A stretch of 64,000 nucleotides of DNA from Lacibacter cauensis (lineage in GTDB: Bacteria > Bacteroidota > Bacteroidia > Chitinophagales > Chitinophagaceae), in NCBI RefSeq assembly GCF_007830055.1, contig NZ_VLLE01000003.1, positions 930,001 to 994,000 of the forward strand. The letters are read 5' to 3'. The notes under the pieces are model-generated. The model was given only the letters and a program-made list of their open reading frames with translations, searched no databases and was not told the origin of the DNA. Positions 44,546-51,925 of the stretch are shown in pieces. The first letter of the stretch is position 1. Every line of letters begins with the position of its first letter. A program made the translations under genes and the position numbers.

Positions 44546-47410
44546 ATGAAACTATTTGCGATTACTAATAAAAGAGTTGCTGTTCTTATTGTGTTGTTGC
44601 TGTTTGGCAAGAGTTATTTGTTCGCACAAAAGCAACTCAACTTTGGATTAACCAAAAAACAGCCGGTAGAAACTTTGCCAAAAGGTAAAGCACCGTTTCA
44701 AACTGCAGTTGAAAAACCAAGATCGGGAAAAGCAGGTGAAGCAACAGCGTTGGGTAATGCAAACTATCGTCTTGCCAGTGGATGGGAGTTAACGGATGAT
44801 CTGACGAATCTGTTAGGTTCACCATCTGTGTTTACTGAAGTCATTAACAGCAAAGGTTGGTACGATGCAGTTGTGCCGGGAACAGTGTTAACATCGTTAG
44901 TAGCAGCCGGAAAATTTCCCGATCCTTATTTCGGTTTGAACAACATGGCTATCACCGATTCTTTGTGCCGCAAAGAGTGGTGGTATCGTACAACATTTGA
45001 AACACCAAAAAATGAAAATGGAAAGCTGGCTTGGCTTTGTTTTAACGGCATCAACTACAAAGCACGTGTTTGGCTGAATGGTCATTTGCTTGGCGATATC
45101 AAAGGCGCATTCACCCGGGGTAAGTTTCAGGTAACAGATCATTTAAAAACAAACGGACGCAATGTGTTGCTGGTGCAAATATTACCGCCGCATAATCCGG
45201 GCATACCCGATGAACAATCTGCATTATCCGGCATGGGGAAAAATGGCGGTGTACATACATTGGATGGTCCCACGTTTTTTGCAACAGAAGGATGGGATTG
45301 GATACCCGGCATCAGAGACCGTAACATGGGCATCTGGCAAGATGTTCAACTTTCATTCACCGGCAGTGTCACTTCTTCCGATCCGCAGGTAATCACTGAT
45401 CTGCCGTTGCCTAATACAACCAGCGCTAATGTTACACTGCGTACAACCGTAATCAACAACAGCGCAACAACACAGGAAGCAACCATTCATTTTTCGTTTG
45501 AAGGAGTGGCTGTATCTAAAAAAGTAAAGCTGGCACCGGGACAAACATTGCCTGTTGTATTTACGCCTGCTGATGCGGCACAACTCAACGTAAAAAATCC
45601 ACGCTTGTGGTGGCCCAATGGTTATGGCTTACCGAATTTATACAATGCTACCATTAAAGTAACAGATGCAAAAGGCTTGGAAGAAATCAAACAGTTTCGT
45701 TTTGGCATCAGGGAATATGCGTATGAATTGATGGCCGATACAGAAGAGAAGCAAGCGGTGCGTTTTGCATATAGCCCAACAGATAGTAGAACAGATAAAC
45801 CCATCATAGACTATACAAAACGCCGTGCATTCAAGGACAAAATTTTTATACCTACACTGCGTAAAGAATTTCCATCGGAAAAAATGCAAGTGCTGTCAGA
45901 TAATGACAATCCATTTTTGGTGATTAAAGTGAACGGCGTTGCCGTGTATTGCAAAGGTGGCAACTGGGGTATAGATGATGCCATGAAAAAAGTAAGCCGG
46001 GAAAATCTGGAACCAGCTTTTCGTTTGCATCGTGAAGCAAACTTCAACATGATCCGTAACTGGACAGGTGAAAGCACTGAACCTGTTTTCTTTGATCTGG
46101 CTGATGAATACGGTATGTTGGTGTGGAATGATTTCTGGTTAAGTACCGAAGGCTTCAATCTCAATCCAAGCGATGATCAATTGTTTTTAGACAACAGTTT
46201 AGACATGATTAAGCGTTACCGCAATCATCCATCTATTGCGATCTGGTGTCCGAGAAACGAAGGCTATGCACCGGCAGGTATTGAAAACGATCTGGCAACA
46301 CAAGTTGCAAAAGAAGATGGTACACGGCATTACATTGGTAATTCAAGAGAAATCAATCTGCGGCAAAGTGGTCCCTGGCATTTCTTCGTCAACAACAAAG
46401 ATTATTTCAGCAAACAAGGCGATGGTTTTACAACGGAGATCGGTACGTTCTCTGTTCCTGAAGCTAGTACCATTCGCAAGTTTATAGCACCGGAAGATCA
46501 ATGGCCCATCAATGATGTGTGGCACTACCATGATCTGCACACCAATAATCAAAATCTCGAGGGCTATCTGCATACAGCAGACAGTTTGTATGGAGTGTCG
46601 AATAGTCTTGATGATTTTAACCGCAAGATTCAACTCATTAATTACGACAGTCACAGATCCATCTTTGAAGCATGGAATAACAAATTATGGAACAACAGTA
46701 GTGGCGTATTGCTGTGGATGAGTCATCCTGCATGGCCAAGCATGATCTGGCAAACCTATTCATGGGATTTTCAAACGCATGGTTCGTTTTACGGTTCAAA
46801 AAAAGGATGCGAGCCTTTGCATATTCAACTGAACCTGCACAACAACCAGGTAATTGCCGTGAATACTTCGTTAAACAACGTGAAAGATGCAATGGCTGTG
46901 ATGCAGGTATACACAATGGATGGAAAACTGTTGCAAAACAAAACTGCTCCTCTTGCTATTCAGACAAATGCAAAAGCCGATGTGTTTACAGCAACATTGG
47001 ATGAAGCCAGCTTGCCTGCTAATTATTTGGTACGTCTTTCCATAACAGACAAAAAGGGAAATGTGCTTGCTGCCAATGAATACTGGAAAGCCAATACAGC
47101 AACAGGTCATTTTAAAGCATTCAACCAGTTGCCTGTTGTAACGCTTTCATCGAAAGCAACACGTCTTGCAAACGGACAAATCAAAATTGAACTGGAAAAT
47201 AAAACCAAACATCCTGCTGTTGGTATCAAGTTGGATGCACTGGATAACGCAGCACAAATTGTACTGCCGGCTTATTTCAGCGACGGATATTTTACATTAC
47301 TCCCCGGCGAAAAGAAAACCATTTTGCTTGCACCTGTTGATACAAAAGCAATCAAAGAAATAAAAGTAGCCGGTTATAATCTTACAGGAACTGTATCCAT
47401 TAAAAACTAA
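44546..47410 (+). CDS. Glycoside hydrolase family 2, exo-glucosaminidase/mannosidase-like
   Basis: 954 residues with a signal peptide of about 27 residues (LLLFGKSYLFAQ). Sugar-binding jelly roll (about 75-260; GTVLTSLVAAGKFPDPYFGLNN, WWYRTTFETP), immunoglobulin-like domain, then TIM barrel with acid/base Glu572 in WCPRNEGYAP and nucleophile Glu631 in TTEIGTFSVP; a C-terminal beta-sandwich follows. The pattern around IRDRNMGIWQDV, WPINDVWHYHD and GVLLWMSHPAWPS is closer to exo-beta-glucosaminidases and beta-mannosidases of GH2 than to LacZ. Acts on a beta-linked residue in the periplasm after sulfate removal (inference). Confidence 0.93.
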   Translation: MKLFAITNKRVAVLIVLLLFGKSYLFAQKQLNFGLTKKQPVETLPKGKAPFQTAVEKPRSGKAGEATALGNANYRLASGWELTDDLTNLLGSPSVFTEVINSKGWYDAVVPGTVLTSLVAAGKFPDPYFGLNNMAITDSLCRKEWWYRTTFETPKNENGKLAWLCFNGINYKARVWLNGHLLGDIKGAFTRGKFQVTDHLKTNGRNVLLVQILPPHNPGIPDEQSALSGMGKNGGVHTLDGPTFFATEGWDWIPGIRDRNMGIWQDVQLSFTGSVTSSDPQVITDLPLPNTTSANVTLRTTVINNSATTQEATIHFSFEGVAVSKKVKLAPGQTLPVVFTPADAAQLNVKNPRLWWPNGYGLPNLYNATIKVTDAKGLEEIKQFRFGIREYAYELMADTEEKQAVRFAYSPTDSRTDKPIIDYTKRRAFKDKIFIPTLRKEFPSEKMQVLSDNDNPFLVIKVNGVAVYCKGGNWGIDDAMKKVSRENLEPAFRLHREANFNMIRNWTGESTEPVFFDLADEYGMLVWNDFWLSTEGFNLNPSDDQLFLDNSLDMIKRYRNHPSIAIWCPRNEGYAPAGIENDLATQVAKEDGTRHYIGNSREINLRQSGPWHFFVNNKDYFSKQGDGFTTEIGTFSVPEASTIRKFIAPEDQWPINDVWHYHDLHTNNQNLEGYLHTADSLYGVSNSLDDFNRKIQLINYDSHRSIFEAWNNKLWNNSSGVLLWMSHPAWPSMIWQTYSWDFQTHGSFYGSKKGCEPLHIQLNLHNNQVIAVNTSLNNVKDAMAVMQVYTMDGKLLQNKTAPLAIQTNAKADVFTATLDEASLPANYLVRLSITDKKGNVLAANEYWKANTATGHFKAFNQLPVVTLSSKATRLANGQIKIELENKTKHPAVGIKLDALDNAAQIVLPAYFSDGYFTLLPGEKKTILLAPVDTKAIKEIKVAGYNLTGTVSIKN

Positions 47411-47414
47411 TCAC

Positions 47415-48620
47415 ATGATCAAGTCTGTTATAACTTCTCTTTTCGTATTGCTGTTTACTGTTACACAAGCCCAGAAGACAATTCAATACGATAGCATTAA
47501 ACCGATGGAGCCTTATAATTTTATTTTGGGCACGAATACCATTGGCGGCAAGTACCAGTTTACAAACGACTCTAAACTGCTGGAACAGGCAAAGCATGTG
47601 CGGGGTATGGGTTCGAATATGCTGAAAATTTCGTTGGGCGCCAACTCTCCGAAAAGTTATGGATTAACCATCGATCAGCAACCGTCTACTACATTACAGT
47701 TATTCAATGCTTCGCCGGAATATAAGAAAGTAGTTGATATGGATTTCAAATACATTTTTATGTGGGTACATACCATCACCGGTATCAATTGGAAGAAAGG
47801 TATTAATGCCGAACAGGAGAAACGTTTGTATGATGAGATGTTTGATTTTGCTACCTACCTGTTGAAGACCTACAACAATTCCGGTAAAACATTTTTGATC
47901 GGCAACTGGGAAGGCGATTGGCTTTTATTGCCCGATTACAACCGCACAGCAGCTCCACCACAGGAGCACCTGCAAAACATGACGAAGTGGTTTCAGATAA
48001 GACAAAAATCAGTTGATGATGCAAAGAAAGCAGTTGCATCAAAAAATGTTCAGCTCTATCACTACATCGAAGTAAACCTGGTGCTGAAAGGTATGAAAGG
48101 TGAGCCTTGCATTGCCAGCAGCGTATTGCCGTATGTAAATGTGGACCTGGTTTCGTACAGCAGTTACGAAGCCATCAAGAACAGAACCTACAGTGAAAAG
48201 CAAGAACAGTTGAAGAGTATTTTCAACTACCTCGAAAAACAATTGCAGCCGAAAGAAGGACTGCCGTTTTCACGCAGAGTGTATATCGGCGAATACGGTT
48301 ATCATGCCAACAGCAATAAGCCCGAATCATTTACCAAGCAGTACAATGAAACAAAAGAGATCATGAAGATTTCATTGGAACTCAACTTGCCCTTCGCCTT
48401 GCATTGGCAGATGTATAACAACGAATACGAAACCAACGGTGAGTCCAAACAAATGTCGCTCATTAACGAGCAGGGCGAAAGAATGCCCTTGTACTTTCTG
48501 CATCAAACATATTATCAGCAGATGAATCGCTTTTTGATCAACTATAAAGCAAGCAACAAGTCTGCCCCTTCTACAGAAGTGTTCCGCAAAAAAGCATTGG
48601 AAGTATTGGATGCGTTGTGA
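47415..48620 (+). CDS. Putative clan GH-A-like glycoside hydrolase, secreted (paralog 2)
   Basis: 401 residues, 4 bases after the GH2 gene. Ordinary signal peptide of about 20 residues (VLLFTVTQAQ), without lipobox Cys. It aligns from end to end with the lipoprotein at 34559-35791, and conserves NWEGDW (Glu166), YHYIEVNLVL (Glu219), IGEYGYHAN (Glu293) and LHWQMYNNEY (Trp331), the candidate acid/base, second acidic site, nucleophile and aromatic of a retaining TIM-barrel glycosidase. The lack of lipid anchor suggests periplasmic action, in contrast to paralog 1. No named family recognised; a function in the same glycan pathway is inferred. Confidence 0.7.
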   Translation: MIKSVITSLFVLLFTVTQAQKTIQYDSIKPMEPYNFILGTNTIGGKYQFTNDSKLLEQAKHVRGMGSNMLKISLGANSPKSYGLTIDQQPSTTLQLFNASPEYKKVVDMDFKYIFMWVHTITGINWKKGINAEQEKRLYDEMFDFATYLLKTYNNSGKTFLIGNWEGDWLLLPDYNRTAAPPQEHLQNMTKWFQIRQKSVDDAKKAVASKNVQLYHYIEVNLVLKGMKGEPCIASSVLPYVNVDLVSYSSYEAIKNRTYSEKQEQLKSIFNYLEKQLQPKEGLPFSRRVYIGEYGYHANSNKPESFTKQYNETKEIMKISLELNLPFALHWQMYNNEYETNGESKQMSLINEQGERMPLYFLHQTYYQQMNRFLINYKASNKSAPSTEVFRKKALEVLDAL

Positions 48621-48709
48621 TTTTTTTTGCGGCTTGCGCTTTATTGTGGACGGTTTTTAAACCTGCTCTTAGTCAGCACATCAACATGATGACTGTGCAA
48701 CCGGTAGCT

Positions 48710-48994
48710 TTAATTACCTGCAAACGGCGACCCGAAAATACCCACTGCCAGTTCTGCCCAGGTGAGTAAAAACAGGATGACAAGAACTGCACAAACAATC
48801 AATCTGTTTCTCGTTGTCTTTACCATTCTCAATGTAAGTTCAATGAGTGCTCCCGTTCCAAATAACATTACACCCATAAGGGCGAAATCGGCGATGCTCC
48901 AGTTGACTTCGTTTGTAAACTGCATACCGATAAACGGAATTGTTAACAGTATTGCTGCAGTGGTGAAAATGATAAGTAATCTTTTGTGTTTCAT
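48710..48994 (-). CDS. Three-helix membrane protein, unknown function
   Basis: 94 residues from ATG 48994 (MKHKRLLII); an upstream ATG adds seven residues but overlaps the preceding gene's end. Three hydrophobic helices: about 5-22, 33-53 and 65-88. No family recognised. Ten bases after the stop of the 64-residue gene, so the pair is probably an operon. Confidence 0.6.
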   Translation of the reverse strand: MKHKRLLIIFTTAAILLTIPFIGMQFTNEVNWSIADFALMGVMLFGTGALIELTLRMVKTTRNRLIVCAVLVILFLLTWAELAVGIFGSPFAGN

Positions 48995-49004
48995 TATGGC
49001 AGAA

Positions 49005-49199
49005 TTAACCGGCATGAGCGTTGATTTTCTTTTGAATAAATAGAAAGGATAGAATTCCTGTTAAGCATAAAAACAAAGGGATTGCTCCGGGTTCTCCTTC
49101 CACTGTAACCATAAATGCTAACAGGGCGGCGCCCAGCAGCAATAAGATGATGGAAAGCAACCTGAATGTTTTTAGCCTGGAAAGAATTTTCGATTGCAT
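49005..49199 (-). CDS. Two-helix membrane protein, unknown function
   Basis: 64 residues with two helices (about 13-32 and 38-55) and basic ends. No family recognised. It is directly upstream of the 94-residue membrane protein gene. Small and unremarkable; support comes from the hydrophobic pattern and the pairing. Confidence 0.55.
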   Translation of the reverse strand: MQSKILSRLKTFRLLSIILLLLGAALLAFMVTVEGEPGAIPLFLCLTGILSFLFIQKKINAHAG

Positions 49200-49329
49200 G
49201 AATTTAAATTAAAAGTACTTTGAAATACAAAGTAAATGCATAGAAGCTGAATTTCAAAATATTTTTAGTTGAGGGACAAAAGATGCAGCTGTACTGCTGG
49301 GGAGACGCTGCAGTGTAAAAACAGGTCAG

Positions 49330-49713
49330 TTATTTTTCCAGTTTTTCAAACCTGCTGGTAATTGTGAGATCAAGAAGAAGACCAAGGCCCACGCCGGCTC
49401 CGTACATGAAAATATCCAATGGATCGTACGTGTTTCCAAACAAATGAATATTGTTCAATTGCAGCAACTCAACAAAAACACCGAATGAAAAAGTAGCAAC
49501 TGCTGCAATAGCTCTGGAGTGAAGAACAGAAAGTTTTTTCCGTAACGACAGCTGCAGTAACAGGTAAAGATTGAGGGGAAGTAACAGATCAATTAAATAA
49601 CCGTGCACAAATTGTTTGAAAGGCCCCTGGTAACCGGGCCCGGTCACAAAATGCAAAAGCCCCACGAACAATGAGATGGCTACAATGAGGTAGATGCTCT
49701 TTTTGCTTTTCAT
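49330..49713 (-). CDS. VanZ/DUF2809-like membrane protein
   Basis: 127 residues with four helices (about 6-23, 38-57, 66-86 and 98-118). The C-terminal GVFVELLQLNNIHLFGNTYDPLDIFMYGAGVGLG has the Glu-Leu-Leu-Gln ... Asp-hydrophobic-Asn/Met-Tyr-Gly pattern of VanZ-like/DUF2809 proteins (GxxxELxQ then D..D...N..G). Function of the stand-alone proteins is not established; VanZ itself gives low-level teicoplanin resistance. Next to, but probably not cotranscribed with, the restriction-modification genes. Confidence 0.7.
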   Translation of the reverse strand: MKSKKSIYLIVAISLFVGLLHFVTGPGYQGPFKQFVHGYLIDLLLPLNLYLLLQLSLRKKLSVLHSRAIAAVATFSFGVFVELLQLNNIHLFGNTYDPLDIFMYGAGVGLGLLLDLTITSRFEKLEK

Positions 49714-49825
49714 TTACTTTTTGTTTGTCAAAAGGCGAGTCGGTTGTACCAGACTCGCCTGCGAAGGAAAAAACAAGATTTCACTTGCTTTTTTAAACAG
49801 TTTATGTTGGAGGTAGCTCTTCTTC

Positions 49826-50749
49826 TCATTCGCCCCAGTGTATTGCTAATTGTTCAGGTGGGGTTTGCACTTTCATTCCGTGATTGTGGGTTTCAAAATT
49901 ATCAGTATCGAAATTGCAAACTAAAGCTTCAACAACTGTCCGCCTGTTCTCAATGTTGCCACCGTTATGATAAAAATGGTCTTTAGTTACAATGTTGAAC
50001 CGGCTCCAAAACTTATTTATCATTTCGTTCTCTCTCCAGTCGTTGTGATGCCAAGTAGAAAGAATAAATTTTGCTTTTGTTTCGGAAAGTAAATTGAATA
50101 AAAGTTCTTCGTCTTGTTCTGTCCAGCCGTTATAGTAGTCAACATGTCTGCCGAAATACGGTGGGTCGCAATAGATAATGTCGTTCCCTGTCGCAAGAGG
50201 AATAATGTTAGCAAACGATTTATTGTGAAAAGTCCATTTTGGTTCTGGCTGTATGACTTGTGAAACTGTCGAAACCTGATTTGTTATTTTAGTGATGTAC
50301 GCTTGTGCAAAACGGTCTGGTTTTTTGCAAAATGGAATGTTCCAATTTCCCTTGCTGCCAAATCGCATCATTCCGTTGAAACCCGCTCTTGAAAGGAAAA
50401 TAAAATCGTAGGGTGAAAACTCTCCGCTATTAAAACGTGTCCGAACTTTCAAGTAATGTTCGTAGCCGTTATTCTCGGCTTTGCTCAATAACTCACCTTC
50501 TCTTTCGAGATATTGTTTCATTAAAGGTGCAGTTATTGTCTTGTCTTGAATACTCTTGTAAAAATTGATAATGTGCGGATTAGTGTCGTTGAGAATAGCT
50601 TTTTTGTAACCCGAATTAAAAGCAACTACACCAGTTCCAAGAAATGGCTCAATCCATTTGCCCGAAACTTTTGGGGCAAGTTCCATTATCCAAGGAACTA
50701 ACTTGGTTTTTATCCCCTGACTTTTTATTGGCGGAACGATTACTCTCAT
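49826..50749 (-). CDS. DNA adenine-N6 methyltransferase of an EcoRV-type system
   Basis: 307 residues, close to M.EcoRV (298). D12 class: motif X/N-terminus VPPIKSQGIKTKLVPWI, SAM motif I EPFLGTGVVAFN (34-45), catalytic motif IV DPPYFG (195-200) followed by RHVDYYNGW, and STWHHNDWREN. From memory these segments match M.EcoRV nearly residue for residue. It should methylate the first A of GATATC and protect host DNA. The start overlaps the endonuclease stop as ATGA, so it is translated from the same mRNA. AT-rich compared with its neighbours, suggesting transfer. Confidence 0.93.
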   Translation of the reverse strand: MRVIVPPIKSQGIKTKLVPWIMELAPKVSGKWIEPFLGTGVVAFNSGYKKAILNDTNPHIINFYKSIQDKTITAPLMKQYLEREGELLSKAENNGYEHYLKVRTRFNSGEFSPYDFIFLSRAGFNGMMRFGSKGNWNIPFCKKPDRFAQAYITKITNQVSTVSQVIQPEPKWTFHNKSFANIIPLATGNDIIYCDPPYFGRHVDYYNGWTEQDEELLFNLLSETKAKFILSTWHHNDWRENEMINKFWSRFNIVTKDHFYHNGGNIENRRTVVEALVCNFDTDNFETHNHGMKVQTPPEQLAIHWGE

Positions 50750-51741
50750 TTCTTTCCTCCTTTTTTCTTTGGAAATTTCTTTAGGGCAGTTTTTTTACTT
50801 GATTTCTTAACTGCAACTTTCTTTGAAAGAGTTTTATTCCCTTTAGTTTTTGCAACAATTTTAGATAGGAGTTCTTTTCGGTTCTTGAACTCCAAGAAAT
50901 CTTTAAGCGTAGTAATTTTAGTCGGCTTTCCGTCTTTTACTATTATAGCCGAACCGTGATTTATCCAGTATTCGTCAAACCATTCTTCACCTAACTTGCT
51001 GAAAATTCCATTTTCATTTTTCAGGTCGTCAATGTCGAAAATAGAACCAATGTTTGCTGTGTTTCCCGAACCTTGTTTGTCGCTTGCAATTTTCCATTTC
51101 TCTGCTGCAAAAAAGTCAAAGTCCTTAATTACCGAAGTAATGGATTTTAAGTTCTTTACTGTCGTAACTGAACGCTCGCCAACTTTTTTCTTTGGAGTTT
51201 CATATTCTTCTTGAAGTTCCTGAACTTGATAAATTTCTGTTTCTGCAAGGTCGTCTGAAACATCTGTCCGAGTGTAAATAACACCTAAACAATAATGTCC
51301 TGTATATTGATTGTAGGGAAACTGAATGTTCTTGTCCTTATCTCGCTCTTTGAAATAACCACCGTGACTGCCAAGTGTAAAACCAGCAGTTTTATCGTTT
51401 CGTCTGAAAGTGGTTTTTATATCAAGTGCAAATTTTACTTCTTCATTATCCTTTTTAACGAAAGTCAAGTCAGGATACCAATTTTGTTTTTCGGCAAGAA
51501 TGATTTTGTAACCGATGCTGTCGGCAAACTGCAAGATTTGCGGAAAGATGTGTATTTCAAGAATTTTTGAAACGATTTTGGTGTCAGAAGAAATCGTATA
51601 GATGTTTTTGTAAACGTCAATAAAGCCTTTTACCGTCCAGTCGCCATTGTCGGTGGAAACGTATTTTTCGAGCTTGTCCGCAAACATATCAAGCTCCTTT
51701 TTGAAGTCTGATTTATACTTGTTTTTTTCCTTTAAGTTCAT
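50746..51741 (-). CDS. EcoRV-family type II restriction endonuclease with lysine-rich tail
   Basis: 331 residues against 245 in EcoRV. The catalytic triad is kept with identical spacing: Asp91 in NWYPDLTF, Asp107 and Lys109 in ALDIKTTF (EcoRV Asp74, Asp90, Lys92). The minor-groove Q-loop (Gln87-Asn88) and the recognition loop GSGNTANIGSI (224-234; EcoRV GSGNTTNIGSI) are kept, so blunt cutting of GATATC is predicted. About 17 extra residues stand at the N-terminus, an insert of about 25 near residue 180, and a C-terminal tail (291-331) with 17 Lys and no acidic residue. A near-consensus TACATTCG box lies 4 bases before the ATG. Confidence 0.93.
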   Translation of the reverse strand: MNLKEKNKYKSDFKKELDMFADKLEKYVSTDNGDWTVKGFIDVYKNIYTISSDTKIVSKILEIHIFPQILQFADSIGYKIILAEKQNWYPDLTFVKKDNEEVKFALDIKTTFRRNDKTAGFTLGSHGGYFKERDKDKNIQFPYNQYTGHYCLGVIYTRTDVSDDLAETEIYQVQELQEEYETPKKKVGERSVTTVKNLKSITSVIKDFDFFAAEKWKIASDKQGSGNTANIGSIFDIDDLKNENGIFSKLGEEWFDEYWINHGSAIIVKDGKPTKITTLKDFLEFKNRKELLSKIVAKTKGNKTLSKKVAVKKSSKKTALKKFPKKKGGKK

Positions 51742-51745
51742 CTCT

Positions 51746-51753
51746 CGAATGTA
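51746..51753 (-). promoter_or_regulatory. Possible -7 box TACATTCG for the restriction-modification operon
   Basis: One mismatch to TAnnTTTG, ending 4 bases before the endonuclease ATG, which would give a leaderless mRNA. No C-protein operator repeats were seen. Confidence 0.35.
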
Positions 51754-51925
51754 ATTAAAATTGTCGTCCTTTTTGCAGTTCTTTCAATGAAGTACCGTCA
51801 TTTTAGAATGACCACCAACACATTAATATACTCAACCCTGAGCAAATTTTGAAATTTCTAATTCTTTGAATTTCATCAGTTGCTATATGCGCTTTTTAGA
51901 TTGTTGGTTGCATAATTGCCTCAAC

